DNA of 64,000 nucleotides from Hyposmocoma kahamanoa (lineage: Eukaryota > Arthropoda > Insecta > Lepidoptera > Cosmopterigidae), in NCBI RefSeq assembly GCF_003589595.1, contig NW_020654229.1:4849380-4913379 (forward strand), written 5' to 3'. The notes under the pieces are model-generated. The model was not told where the DNA came from. It did no database searches and worked only from the letters and a program-made list of their open reading frames with translations. Position 1 is the first letter of the stretch, and each line of letters opens with the position of its first letter. Of this stretch, positions 17,864-30,335 are shown in pieces. Both the position numbers and the translations under genes were made by a program.

Positions 17864-20800
17864 GGGGAGACTGGGGACACTTGATCCCCCCTTTTGTTTT
17901 TTGGCAATTATTTTGTAAATATTAATCCGATTTTAAATATTTTGTTACTTAAATACGTGGAATTTCATTGGTTATACTAAGTATAATAGCTAATGATATG
18001 AGTACATAAATTAACTAACTAGCCCATGAAAACTTCGTATAGGGAATGATATCATGTGTCCCATATATGTGTCTGACTTGATCCCCCCTTCTGGAAGACT
18101 TGATCCTGGGGGGAACAAGTCTCCCACATTTGGGGACATATGATTCTAATAAGGAAGAAAAGGAAAAAAATATGTTAAAATTGTTTTTATCATTGATTTA
18201 TTTACTTTTTCTCTACTAGCCATCATCTATTCTTTTTACTACTTTTCAATTGTTTGACATTTATGACTTTGCTTATTAATCAACTACTAACAGCTTATTT
18301 CTGATAACTCAAATCACATGTTAATTTGTTTAAAAAGAAAATATAATTAAAGTTCTAGTAAATTTTTTACTTAAAACTAAATAAAACATTAAATAAATTT
18401 TGCAATTAGCACAACAAAACAAGATACCCCTTTGGTTAAATTAAAAATAAGTTATTCTTCCTTAAAGTTAAACAGTCTTTTCTTTTTATCTAATAGCAAT
18501 TATCTTTTTACTTTTTATTTCTCAATATTAAATTTTCTTAATGATCTTGGAAACATAAAACTAATAACTCTTTTTGATGATGATTTCACTTCCGGAACTG
18601 GTAGTTTCTTCACAACTTGATATTTGGCAATTGAACTAATATCGTCGTTAACAGGCCACTTGAACATCTTATCATTAATTTTTTTTGCGAATTTAATGTC
18701 ATATCCAGCTCGACTTTCCCTCAGTATTTGCCCAACATATCTATGAACGAGATTCTTTTGAGAGATTAGATTTACAATAACCCAATCTCCAATGATGATG
18801 GAGTATATGGAGTCGTCTTCATTCTCTGATTCGCTACTACTGCTATTAGAGACATCACTTTCATTAAACGCACTTAAAACTGAGTCTGGCGATGGCGGTA
18901 GTTCTTCATCTTCCGACGTCGTCACTTCTTGTTCTTGTGAATTTAGGTTACGTTTTACTGCTTTTACTTTCGCTTTGCAAATCTTTTTTTCTTTTTTCTG
19001 TTTCCTAGCTGCCCACTCATTCTCGATTGCCAGTTTTTCCGGTGTGTCTGTTAAAATCCTAGTTTTACCTTTTTTTCTCCCCTTTCCAGATCCTTTTCTC
19101 GGTCCTGCTTTGGGGTGTGGTCTTATTACTTCAGGACTTACAAATGCTGATGTAGAAGGTTTTGGAACGTTAATATTGTGAGAATGGGTCGGTGTCTTAG
19201 GGCTATCGTTATTTCTAATTTGTGGAGAATCAGCTGCAGTCGGTCTGTTATTATTGTAGGAATTCGTAAGGGCATCTCTATTACTGGCCATACATAAGGA
19301 AAGCAACTTTGGGGGGGATTTTGCAGAATCATTTTCTTTTTCATTATCAGAAATATTGGGAGTCACATCGTCATCTGGAATTGGAACTGGTGCAACTGGC
19401 GCATCATTTTCTGTATTTAGTGTGAGGGCAGGGGAAGCTGGTGCCGTATTTTCAGCCGTTAAAGATTGATCAAGTAAAATAGATGGTGACACAGATGGTG
19501 AGGTTATAACATTGTCTGTTTCAGTTTGCACGATTTCTCTGTCAGTAACGTAGGAGCTTAAATATTCGTCTTCTGTGAATATATCAGGGTTGAATGGAAA
19601 AATTCCAGTAACTGAGAAACTTTTCTGAATATTTCTAGGAGTCATTGCATTTGGGTAGGCGATGCCTAGACATCCAGCCAAATCATATATGGTTAACGGC
19701 CGCCCTGGATGACTAACCATCCAATTATCGCATGCAGTATTGTAGTATGACTTCAACGCTCCAAATACTATGCGATCCAAAGGTTGTAATTTTTGAGAAG
19801 TATGTGGTGGTATAGTTAATAGATGGATACCATTATCTTTGCAGTAGTTTATAGAGTCTATAGTAATGTGTGACTCATGGTTATCAAATATAATAAGACA
19901 AGGATTGTCCTTGGTGCATCTTACATGCTTATGAAAAAAAATCAGAAAAAGTAGGAAATTTGGCCCAGTCATCCATCCACTTGGATGTGGAGCTCCTTCA
20001 GTACCCGGTGGGCCACCATCTATCATTCGTTGCTGCCAATTTTTACGTGGGAATATAATAAATGGTGGCAGGTGGTTACCTATAGCATTTATAGCTCCAC
20101 ATACAGTAATAAGCTGCCCACGTTCTCCAGATGTGACCTTAGACACTTGTTTGAGACCTCTACATGCTACAATTTTTTTTGGCTTATGAACTGTAGTAAT
20201 TCCAGTTTCGTCTACGTTCCAGATTTGGTCCGGGCCAAAATTAAATCTCTGCAATAAGCTTTTCAAATTCTCAAAGAAATTTCCGACATTGTGTCTGTTA
20301 AAAGCTGTAGCGCGAGATAAACTAGTGGCTTCGGGTACACGCAATGACAACTCTTTGTGACGACTCATAAAACCGTAGAACCAATCATAAGTAGCTGTTT
20401 CCTGTTCAACCCATTTTGGTGGTACTTTTTTACTATTTTCAGAAGCATATTGAAATGCAAGGTCTCGTACATTCTTAGGAGTTAATCCATGGTACAATTT
20501 ACTGGCCATTATTAAATAACTAACAAGTTGTGTCTCTTCAGTTGACGAAAAAATTTGTGACTGGCGATAGTTTGGCTTGTAGTCAATATTTTCAGTCGTA
20601 GCATTTTTCTTCTTTCTGACATATCTTTTCAGTGTCATAACTGCTATCCCATAACCTTTGGCAGTACCACGAATACTCTTACCCTCTGTAACATCATTGA
20701 CAGCCAACTCCAAGATTTCCTTATTGATTGGTATTCTTTTTCTTGCACCTTCTTTTGTTTTATATACTCTAGGCATATTGAATCCTGAAATTATTAAAAA

Positions 20801-21235
20801 AATAAACATTAGGGGACACTTGATCCGGCGGGATCTTATCTCCCATAAGAAAGTGTACCATGTGTACCCTAGGTATATTGAGGTTATAAAAAAATATTGT
20901 AAAAATATCTACTACTATTAACACTTTTCTATGAAACAGACGTTTAAACACATAGATAATGAATAGTTTAAAATTGATTCTTATACAAAACATGTTTCCT
21001 ATCCAATTGTGCAATCAAAATAATAACTTACGAAAAATATCTTCTGGCCACACGAAACACACAATCATCCGCCATCTGCTCAACTGTCAAATTTGACAGG
21101 AGTACCAACTTTAGAAAGTTAGAACGTACCATAGACTATTAATGTTGCCCCTTAAAAATCATATAGTGTACACAAAAGCTTTGTAAATCCAGTGTATCTA
21201 GTCTCCCGTAAGGATCAAGTGTCCTCAGTCTCCCC
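17864..21235 (-). mobile_element. Complete pogo-family DNA transposon
   Basis: The 24-bp termini GGGGAGACTGGGGACACTTG plus ATCC (left) and their inverted counterpart on the right differ at one base. The dinucleotide TA flanks both ends (17862-17863 and 21236-21237), the Tc1/mariner-superfamily target. The total is 3372 bp with one long minus-strand transposase ORF. Further GACTTGATCC-type motifs lie near 18075 and 18100, and a full GGGGACACTTGATCC copy lies at about 20813. Intact ends and ORF suggest a young, possibly mobile copy. Confidence 0.93.
18515..20776 (-). CDS. Pogo-like DDE transposase, 753 residues
   Basis: I start at MPRVYKTKEG, the usual start context of pogo/jerky-like transposases, rather than 11 codons upstream. 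Residues 16-55 form a psq-type helix-turn-helix (LAVNDVTEGKSIRGTAKGYG), and about 125-165 a second CENP-B-like DNA-binding region. The catalytic DDE_1 domain has Asp189 (NVDETG), Asp298 (IIFDNHESH) and Asp334 (KLQPLD), a DD35D spacing, with the PPHTSQ signature. After about residue 400 comes a Ser/Pro-rich linker, a basic Lys-rich block and a folded-looking C-terminal segment (IGDWVIVNL, then RYVGQIL) that may be an SH3/Tudor-like module. No stop or frameshift interrupts it. Confidence 0.93.
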   Translation of the reverse strand: MPRVYKTKEGARKRIPINKEILELAVNDVTEGKSIRGTAKGYGIAVMTLKRYVRKKKNATTENIDYKPNYRQSQIFSSTEETQLVSYLIMASKLYHGLTPKNVRDLAFQYASENSKKVPPKWVEQETATYDWFYGFMSRHKELSLRVPEATSLSRATAFNRHNVGNFFENLKSLLQRFNFGPDQIWNVDETGITTVHKPKKIVACRGLKQVSKVTSGERGQLITVCGAINAIGNHLPPFIIFPRKNWQQRMIDGGPPGTEGAPHPSGWMTGPNFLLFLIFFHKHVRCTKDNPCLIIFDNHESHITIDSINYCKDNGIHLLTIPPHTSQKLQPLDRIVFGALKSYYNTACDNWMVSHPGRPLTIYDLAGCLGIAYPNAMTPRNIQKSFSVTGIFPFNPDIFTEDEYLSSYVTDREIVQTETDNVITSPSVSPSILLDQSLTAENTAPASPALTLNTENDAPVAPVPIPDDDVTPNISDNEKENDSAKSPPKLLSLCMASNRDALTNSYNNNRPTAADSPQIRNNDSPKTPTHSHNINVPKPSTSAFVSPEVIRPHPKAGPRKGSGKGRKKGKTRILTDTPEKLAIENEWAARKQKKEKKICKAKVKAVKRNLNSQEQEVTTSEDEELPPSPDSVLSAFNESDVSNSSSSESENEDDSIYSIIIGDWVIVNLISQKNLVHRYVGQILRESRAGYDIKFAKKINDKMFKWPVNDDISSIAKYQVVKKLPVPEVKSSSKRVISFMFPRSLRKFNIEK

Positions 21236-21499
21236 TATATAGAAAATTATGTCATATGTAATTATTGTTTAAACTAAGATGCATGATACTTTGAGTACAT
21301 CAAACTGTGACACAGCTTATTCTGTTGCATTACAGGCGGTTTTAAACGACTGTGTCCAAAAATTGTATATATTATATACCCAATGTAATGTTATTTTACT
21401 TTTTGATCAAATAAACTTTAAAGAAAAAAAAATTTTTCATTTTTAATCAATGGGACATTTCTTTGTATCGTCAAGATGGCGTAAACTTTTACCACGCAT

Positions 21500-22140
21500 T
21501 TACTGTGATAGTTGATGTTAGCGACCGCGTAAATTATTTCACAATTGAACGTAGTTAAGCAAAAAGGAACCAATCCACAAAATTATCAAAAAATTAGTTA
21601 TATGTACCAAACGGTTCGTAAAATCTAACCTCTTAGATAAGCAAAAAATCCAACATATAAACATAAAAAAATATCTCTGGAGTTAGGTACATGACATTAC
21701 AAGTTTTGAAAATAAAACAAGAGTGAGCATTGACTTACAAATAAATGGACGACGGGTCTAATACAAAAACCACGAAAAAAATGTCCCAAGTCAACCTATT
21801 TAAACGTAGTGACATGTAAAGGAATATGAAAAAGCTAAAACGTTAGATTTAAATTGTAATGTCATCGCAGAACAAACGAAGACTAAAGCGTGAATGACGC
21901 TCTGTATACGATTTTAACGCCCTATAAGTTCGGACACTTTTTAGCGCGGACCCGACGTCCATATTTGTAAGTCAATGAGAGTGAGAAACACTTTTAAACT
22001 TCAAACTGCCATATCTCGAAAGTGAGTGGGATGTGGATTGGATCCTTGTTAACTACGTCCAATTTTGTATGCCAAATTATACAGCGCCCCTAGCGGTGAC
22101 AAGAAACAACGTTTTATGCGGTCGCTAACGATAACCTGTC
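21500..22140. mobile_element. TIR element O, host of MITE H2
   Basis: The ends GTTAGCGACCGCGTAAA and TTTATGCGGTCGCTAAC are inverted. Just inside, AACGTAGTTAAGCAAAAAGG and its inverted relative repeat the symmetry. It contains MITE H2 at 21728-21977. A second, inverted and interrupted copy lies at 31103-31670. Confidence 0.65.
21728..21977. mobile_element. hAT-type MITE H2, copy 2, with 8-bp duplication
   Basis: The ends CATTGACTTACAAATA and its inverted partner TATTTGTAAGTCAATG are flanked by AGAGTGAG at 21720-21727 and 21978-21985. The paralogous unoccupied target is at 31197-31204 (CACACTCT on the plus strand). Confidence 0.92.
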
Positions 22141-25000
22141 GCCAAAAGAATCGTATGGATAATTTTATTTTATTTCAATATTGACTACACTACTTACGAC
22201 TACACTGCACTATACTAATTTTCAGTTTTAGTGGTTTTCTCATCTATCTCATCATGCTAAGGTGAGTCTCGGGAGAAGCGGGAAAGACTATTTTGCTAGA
22301 CCAAAATGGTGTGTGAATATTTACTATTAAAAAACGGTCTTAGAAAAAATATACATACCTACACTTAAGGATATTGTCTAAAGGATGTGCGCTAATTGGT
22401 TACACGATAGGATGTACTTTATCCGATCATGTAAAATCCTGGAAACAGGCTAAAATAAAGTGTGCTTGATTCCAACGCAACCATGGTCGAGTTTTGGAAA
22501 TTTGATTAACCAGAAAAAAGTCTCTATTTAGTCGGTTGTAGTCGCAAAAAACTAGATTTAGTCGGTCCGCCGTTCAAGTTATAAGGGTGTTATACTGTCC
22601 ACACTGGTATAAGCTTACGTTTTTCATTATGTGTACGATTTTTCTACGTAAATGTATCTATCAATGAAAATAATTGAATATCCAATATCTTCTAAACAAA
22701 GGTTCCAATATCTTCTAAACAAAGGAGCGACAAATTCTAAAATTTTGCGACTGGAACCGACTAATCCAGGACTTTTTCTGGGTGCAATCAGATCTAAGCT
22801 AGGAGCTACAGTTCTCGAAATTCAAAAATGATGCCAGAATAAGATTATTTCAGCATGAATAATAACTTCAAAACGGCGTAATGACTAAATCTACTTTTTT
22901 AAGACTAGAACCGATTATATCACGACTTTTTAGTGTAATCAGATCTAAGCTAGGTGTTGTACAAAATAAGTGTGCCTTATTCCAGCGTAACACGAGAAAG
23001 TGACGGGTAACCTGCCACTCACGCACACATTTGCGCATGTGCAGATAGAGCCTTGCTGTATGTAGTAGGAAGTAGGTAAATAACTTTCGACCTTTGTATG
23101 GAGTGTTCGGGGTGTGATTTTACTCCATTTAAAAAAAACTGGCTATTGAAGTATGAAATAAAAATACGTCTCGGCTTTTATTATTAATTTATTTATCAAT
23201 ATAATAATATGTATATAATGTATAACTTACAGCCAGAAAGGCGAACAGATGGCAGTGTCGGAAATGCTTAATTCATCAAGTAATAAGGGTCAACACACAT
23301 ACTCGTGTAACATACTCATGGTCGTACACTTTTCGATATTGCAAACTCTGTGTAAATGACGTAAGGCTTAACATACAATGGCAATTTTTGACAATCTGTA
23401 TATATGTTGCTGTAGCCCACCTTACATCACAAATAAATACAAAGTATAATTACACAATGCAAAAGAAATATACGTAGTTTTCAGATTCATATCGAAAAGT
23501 TGTGTGAAAAACCAATGTTTATAATTTCAAATAGAGTTCAAAATAGCATGCTACTGGTATTTTTCTCGAAATTTCATCTTGAACGGTTTTGGAATTATAA
23601 ACATAAATTATGAATTACAGAAAAATTATCGAGTAATTTTCACTCATACTCAGTGCATAGACCTTTAGAAAAAAAGACGAAAGGCTTTTTTATTAAAAGA
23701 AAAAATTACATCTTTTTAGAAGGGGGACACTACCACCAATCACCAATGAAGCATTCTTAAAAAAATGTTCTTAATTATAAAGGGGTACACCTACCTATAT
23801 TTTGACTACATTAACGTACTACTCATCCTTTTTTATATTACAACCAATTTAATTTTTTTTTATCAACTTTCAAAAAAAAATATAAAATGACGAAAATTAC
23901 TCAACAAATTAGTTCACTGGAAAAATAGATATTTTTATTAAAGAACCTTATTATTTTACACCCTTACATTTATAGCAACACTTTTTTTGTATATTTTTCA
24001 AATATTTATACATTTATTTTTATTTTTCCTATATTTTTTTATGTTCCAGCACAATCGTCTTCCTCCTTTGGCGTACTTAATCAAAAAGAAAAAAATTGCA
24101 ACAACTGACAAAGTAAATTAAAAAAGAAAACTTAACAAATAACATTTCATAATGACGTCACTCGGGGTCGTGACGTTACAGTTTCAAAAACATTTTTTAA
24201 AGCTGTTGCCTAAAAAGAGAGGACAGCTGTATTAGGTAATAAACTACAAACAACAATAAGTTGAGTAATTAGGTTGAAAACCTCCACTAAGCAAGCTCCA
24301 GCACTGCGTTCATTCTAAACATGTTTTTTTTCAGCATCAAGCGCGCCGCGAAATGTGATCCAACCCTAATGGAGTTGGCATAAATATTTATTGTAAGTAA
24401 TTTCTTATTTACAATTCAAAATAAATTATACTTATTAATGCAAAGTTTTCAATATACTTAAAAAAAAAGCCGTAACCAAACTGTTCAGTTCAATGACGAC
24501 GTCTGGCGCCAAGAAAATATCGTCAGCGTTATAAAAATTAACTTTAACCATTGAATTCTTCTTAAACTATTATCTTATAATATATTTTGAAACTGCAACG
24601 CCATTAAAGCATAAGAGATCGCTTCCACTTAACTATAATACCTAATAAGATGCGCAAGGACGGTACGGATCAAAAACTTCACAACTTACAGTTAAATTTG
24701 AACCGTCAAGACGTGACCAGAAATGGAGTATATTGAACATGAGAAACTCCAGTCAGCGTCTAATATTAGCCAGCATTAGCGCTACAACTACCGAAATTCC
24801 AAATTTTTTTGTCACAGTTGATCTTTATCTACATCTAATGAGCCGTGGTCAGTTTTCTTTTGAATTTTAAAAAGACAACCAATCAGTTACCACCTACTGG
24901 CTACCTCATTGGTTAGTATTGTTGATCTTTATTTGACTCATCAAGAAACGTCGAAATTAAGCAGCTGAATTCCGGTAGATAAAGCGTTCGGCTTAGAACA
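22140..25000. other. Gene-free AT-rich interval
   Basis: No coding region was recognised. CCAATATCTTCTAAACAAAGG occurs twice in tandem at about 22681-22725. A diverged direct repeat (AATCAGATCTAAGCTAGG) occurs at about 22788 and 22937. The rest is unique within the window. Confidence 0.6.
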
Positions 25001-25009
25001 CAGAGTAAA

Positions 25010-25305
25010 GCAATGTTTTCTCTCCGTTCTGCCACACCATTTTTATCCCATATGATAGACCATAGAGAATTGAAATCTACGAATAGAAATGTTATTTGAA
25101 AGTGATTTCCTCAAAAAACTGCTGCACTATGAAATCCCTCGTAGCGAATTTGATCAATGGAATATCAAAAATAGCCCCCAGAAGTAACACTTGTAATTTA
25201 GATTCATTATCTGGTATCAGATATGGATATAATAAACAAAGAAAACAAATTTAAAATTTATTGAATTATTCGGAGTGGCAGAATGGAACGAAAACGTTAC
25301 CGCTG
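25010..25305. repeat. Imperfect foldback repeat
   Basis: AATGTTTTCTCTCCGTTCTG, then CCACAC, at the left pairs imperfectly with GGAGTGGCAGAATGGAACGA, then AAACG, at the right. It is probably a MITE remnant; the termini are unclear. Confidence 0.45.
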
Positions 25306-26159
25306 TCTCCCTTCGCCCCGCTGCTACCTAAGTCGAGTGCAAACTTATAATGCCAGACTATAAGTTCATAATAGAGACACCCGTCACCAGTAATGAGATG
25401 TAGTGGGTCAATAGATAACTATTTAAAGTTCAAATTTAACTTAAAAAATCTGTCAATAATTAACAGAAAATATTAGATAGTTTGAAATACTGACACAGAA
25501 ATCTAGACTGAAAACAGTTTGAAGTTTAAAAACAAGACTTTTTTTAAGAAAGAATAAAACTCGATTCGAAGGTCCATTTCTCTCGTGTGAACTATTTACA
25601 TGCTAGAATGTTAATTTTACACAAAAAAACTACATTAACATTATGTAACATATATTTCAATGAATTTTTCACTTAAATGCGACAATTTGAAAACCAGTTA
25701 GTATCGACAGTCAACATCAAAAAAGACGAAATTACCTTCAGAATTAGACATCATAAAAGGGTTCGATTTAAACTGGTAAGCTATTATACGAAATGCATAT
25801 GTGATAAACTGATTTCTGTGTCGTAACCACCACTTATGTGTACTGTTCAATACGCGCACAATAGAAATAATTATATGACAATCTATGATCATAATTCTAA
25901 TGTATTTCGTTCAAAAACGGAATTACGACGTTTTCAAATTTAACCGAACGCAATGTCTTTGAACAATATTATTAAACTAGGAACTATTGGTAAGAAAAAC
26001 AGTGTCAATAAGTGAAAGCATTTTTTTTCATATTTTAGATTTTGTAGACAACGATACTTTAATTCCAGCTTGGGCTTTGTTAACCAAGACTCGGGCAATG
26101 GAACTTCTATAGTTTGAAAGGAATTTTTGCAAGCATATGAAAATGTATTTAATACTTGG
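25306..26159. other. AT-rich interval without gene
   Basis: Nothing recognisable. Short frames lack codon bias or domains. Confidence 0.5.
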
Positions 26160-26372
26160 CATTGCGTACGCAGTATTACGCAACGCTCTACGTATGCAAT
26201 ACAACAACGCGTTCAAGGTGCTGCTGAGGCTGCCTCGTGGCTGCGGCGGGTAGACAGTTTCCATACGATAGAATAGACGCAAGCAGCAACAGAATCTTGA
26301 ACATGATTGCAAACAGACTCGTCTACCCGTATCTTGCTCATTGCGACAGGGTTCAAATAAATCGTTTTAATT
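26160..26372 (+). pseudogene. LINE reverse-transcriptase C-terminal remnant
   Basis: LRMQYNNAFKVLLRLPRGC is followed, after a stop and frame changes, by DASSNRILNMIANRLVYPYL. The order YNNAF..LLRLPR then SSNRIL is characteristic of the region after the RT domain in lepidopteran jockey/R1-like LINEs. Confidence 0.6.
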
Positions 26373-28009
26373 ATAGAGCTAATTAGGATACAACAATAAA
26401 ATTTGTTTGATAATTTGCTTGCTTATTAAGTAGAAATTTATTTTAATTTATGTTGATGTTATAAATATATTAAAATTATGTTATTCTAATTAGTATGTAA
26501 CTAACATAGTGTATGTAGCTAAACTAACACCAGTGATCCAAGTTGGTACAAATAAGTTTATTATTACCGAATCCGTGGCCACGGCCTATGCAATTTGATC
26601 GAAATATAGGTAGTATGTTCCAATCCATTTTAGAAGAAAATTAAACAACTGTTTGTTTGGTTACAATTCTAAAGCAATCACTCAATAAGTCGAATAAGTA
26701 ACATTTTCACGTATATTTCGAAGATTTCGACTTGATATCTCGTCATTTTTTCCACTTTTGCCAACAATATTCATTTGAATAATATCGTAAAATCGTATTT
26801 AAGAAATGGTAGTCAAAAAGTGAGGTTATGTTTTAATTATAGAAGTATGAATAGTCTTTGGTTGCATAGCGCTGTAGGGAAAAAATAATTTGGTTCATTC
26901 AATTAATTTTTTTGTAATCGATTAGTTAAAGAAAACTTCAATCGCAATCGAACGAGTATCTAAGTATAAAGATTTGAAGGAGGATTTGAAATTAAAATTC
27001 CAGAAATTTTAAATATGCTTATATAGGTTATGTAAGGAAAACCGCTAGTATGACTCAATTAAACGAATCGATTCATTCAATTAATTAATCGATTTGTAGT
27101 TGGCGCTACAATTGGCCATCACTAAACGTCAAAACGTCAGTGACTTGTTTGTTTACTTTTTGTTTAAAATGGATTGAAACGAAGTATAGGTGTGCAAATA
27201 CCTACTAAAACTATTTTTACACATGAAAAACTGCTTGCTTATGGAGTTAAGTGGCTGATTGAATTCATTGTAGGATCTAACAGATTATGGGAGACTACAG
27301 TTATCGGAATTGAATCGATCAGAAAGGCATTGTGTCTATGAAGTAAGAGCGAAAATACGTTTCATCGGTGCGTCGACACTTATACCTATAAGTATAAGTA
27401 TACCTATAAGAGGAGGGATGTTGGTGGGGTTTGTCGAGACACGGCAGTGCGTCAGGTATGTTTGCAGAAGCTCACGCAGATGACTTTTATGCCATAAGGA
27501 CAAAGGCCGCTACGATGCCGAGTCGTTACGCGTTATAGACGACCATTTTGGCTGTTGTATAATGTGGCATTTGATTCGACTGCATATAGGAAAAGAATGA
27601 ATTTGTAACTTATTTTTATTTTATTTTATTATTATTTGATCTTATTTTTATTTTATGCTTTTTGTTTTGTGATTTTCATTTAGATTTTACCAAAATTTTT
27701 TGATGTTAATTTTTTTTTTTATTTCCTAAGGTGAGTAATTTTAAAGTAATTAACTAATTTTATAATTTAAGAATATGGATCATAGTAATCTGAAACAAAT
27801 TATTTTTATTTTTTATAGCTATTGTAAAATGCATATAAATTACTATACCTTCTAAATATCTTTGCTACAAAACCTGAAAACAAATAAACACTTGCAAATT
27901 GACACTTACAACATAGAAGCGATCTCAGCGTATACTACGACGTACTTAAGAATTTAATCTAATAGTTTATCAAATATCAATGCTTTGCAGACGTACTATA
28001 CCCTCATAT
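26373..28009. other. Gene-free AT-rich interval
   Basis: No gene was seen. A short direct repeat TATACCTATAAG occurs twice at about 27383-27413. Confidence 0.55.
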
Positions 28010-28276
28010 CAGTGTTGCCATTGTTATAGTAAATTATTTTATACTAAAAGGTGTCTTTGTGTTGTTATATTGTTAAAATGAATATTACTAAAATTATGGA
28101 ATATCTAATTTTTTTTATGATTTTACCACATATTTCTTTATATGAAAAACATGCTAATCATACTTATTAGTGAAAACTGTGGCAACATTACGGCCGGGAT
28201 TGTACCGATATCGGTACAATCCCGCGACACGTACATTGCAAAACTACCAATTTAGTAGAAAATGGCAAATTGGCAA
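28010..28276. repeat. Foldback region with 30-bp perfect palindrome
   Basis: The positions 28195-28224 are perfectly self-complementary (CGGGATTGTACCGAT then its reverse complement). Outer GTGTTGCCA near 28013 and TTGGCAACAC near 28267 are also inverted, suggesting an asymmetric foldback MITE. Confidence 0.65.
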
Positions 28277-28659
28277 CACCGCTATTGGGAATAAGTTCGG
28301 CCTACAGGCACTAGTTAAAAAAAAGCACTCTTATTAACTAAGAAAATATAAAGACCTCATCACACCTTAACAATTCACTAATTTAGTGCAATATACAGAT
28401 ACAGACTAAAAATTAGATTTTTTTTTAATAATTGCGATTTGCCAAATTATCCGAATCAAATTTTATTCAAAAATCAAAATTTTAATTTTGTTGTAGCAAT
28501 TTGTTACTTCATTTTCAAATGTGTATGATCACCAGAATCTATTAACAATGTTTTGTAAGATACAGCCAGCGAATGGAGTGAAAAAGTTCTGTCAAATTTT
28601 ATTCTAACAAGTGTTAAAGCGAAAACGTCAAAATATACTATATGACGAATTAAACGGTC

Positions 28660-28747
28660 TCCACAACGGCAGTCCATCGAAAAGGTTCTTCCAAAAATAA
28701 ATACCGTACTGCTGACACGTCCAATTTCTTAGCGTGTACACGCGCCC
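28660..28747. mobile_element. 3' end of Harbinger-like MITE (GGGCGCGTGT type)
   Basis: It ends TTCTTAGCGTGTACACGCG then CCC and TAA, the same terminus as the full element at 37591-38432. Confidence 0.65.
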
Positions 28748-30185
28748 TAATCGTTGGCGTTCTCAATCAGTATTAACCGACTACATATATCAAAACTAAC
28801 ACTGGTTCAAGGCTTGTGCCGCCATTAAGGAAATAATAATAGCATCATATTCATAATCAATGTTCGTGTTCGAACGCATTTTCGAAAATTTGAACGGCGA
28901 ACACTACCTAACAGTGGCGAATAATATTCGGAGAAGGTAAGGCGGTGAAGAAGGCACTGCGTCGTTTTAAAGGTGAGTGATTTGTGATCAAAGAGTAAGA
29001 ACGTATATACGGTGGTGTATAGACGCCCCTGGGAGCATATAGTAGTTGCGAAGGGTAGATGTTTGAAGAGAAGTACTAGTGATACAACAGACCTCCATTT
29101 CTGCTTCCGCAACTTTTGTAACGGAACTAAAATCGGAAGCGATGGATCTGGCTCGCACGCAGATAACTTGGCGGTGGGGAGCGCTTTTTTAGCACTTTTA
29201 TGTAGTGCTACGTGCAATTATGAAATCAAAAGAAGCCCTGTTTTAAACTATTTCGTTGAGATCAAAGATATCTGCACTTCCGTGAAGATTTACTTTTAAT
29301 TGAAACACTAATAAGTACACAGCATGAATTCTTCGCCACTGTAACCTACCCATATACACAATAAATTAATTAACATTTATGTTCGATCATTTACAGGCCT
29401 TTTCTCTATCGATATTTCGATGTTCGTGTTTAATCAAACTCGTAATCTATGTTCGTGTTCGTTCATGCTTTGTATTATTTTAAATTATTTGATTCGGATA
29501 AGTTTTATCGCATAGTCAGAGCTCCTGCGAGCTCGCATCGAAGTTGAGCAAGTTAGTATTTTATTACATTTCATAAATTTAAACTTCGGCAAGCGATCGC
29601 AGGGGGAAAAATGTTCATTACCACAATCTATTGGCTCCATGCAATATTATGGCCAGTCAGCTGTATGTAAACTGTCGAAACTTCCCATTGAAATTCGAGC
29701 TATACGTCAGTTGCGTATAGTTTAAATTTGCAATAACAAAAGTGACAGTTTATTAACTTAAAAACGCGTGTGAAAAGCGCGGCAGTTCGGATTAGACCCT
29801 AGATTAGATGCAATAAATAAATAATTATGTCATTTTTTTGTATTTTTTTGTATATATAATATTTCAAGTCATTCTTTTTACATTTAAATAGGCATTTCCC
29901 CTCTACGACCGCGTGATATAAAAACAATTACAAGTAATATGTGCTTAACTGTGTCATATATTTTACAATGTGGCAGTACTGAAGGCGAATTCCGAAAGAA
30001 ATAAAAATAGACTAATATCGACATTAGTGTTTTTAGCAATAGTGCGTTCTTTAAATCATGACAAGGTCTTCCATCTGACAAATCAGCTTGTGTATGAGTT
30101 CACATACTTCATTATATATGATATAGGTGAAGTTTCATATTGATCGCATAAATGTTCGTCACAATGTTCGCGATGAATCAAAGTA
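28748..30185. other. Gene-free interval
   Basis: No gene was seen. The segment 29070-29135 matches part of 7515-7630. The frame at 28825-29217 (minus) shows no domain. Confidence 0.5.
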
Positions 30186-30335
30186 GAAATTAAACTTTTT
30201 TTCCGGATCTAAATTGTATATTTATTTTTTCAAACAAACCAGCATTTCGGACCATTTTTAGATTTTTATGTCACGGTTTACTGATTGACATGGTTAAATA
30301 TACGAGATTTCGATTAGAAAAAACAGTTTTATTTT
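30186..30335. repeat. TIR element F, short copy
   Basis: TTTTTTCCGGATCTAAATTG and CAAACAAACCAGCATTTCGG match the family F ends; an inverted relative closes the copy near 30325. Confidence 0.5.
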
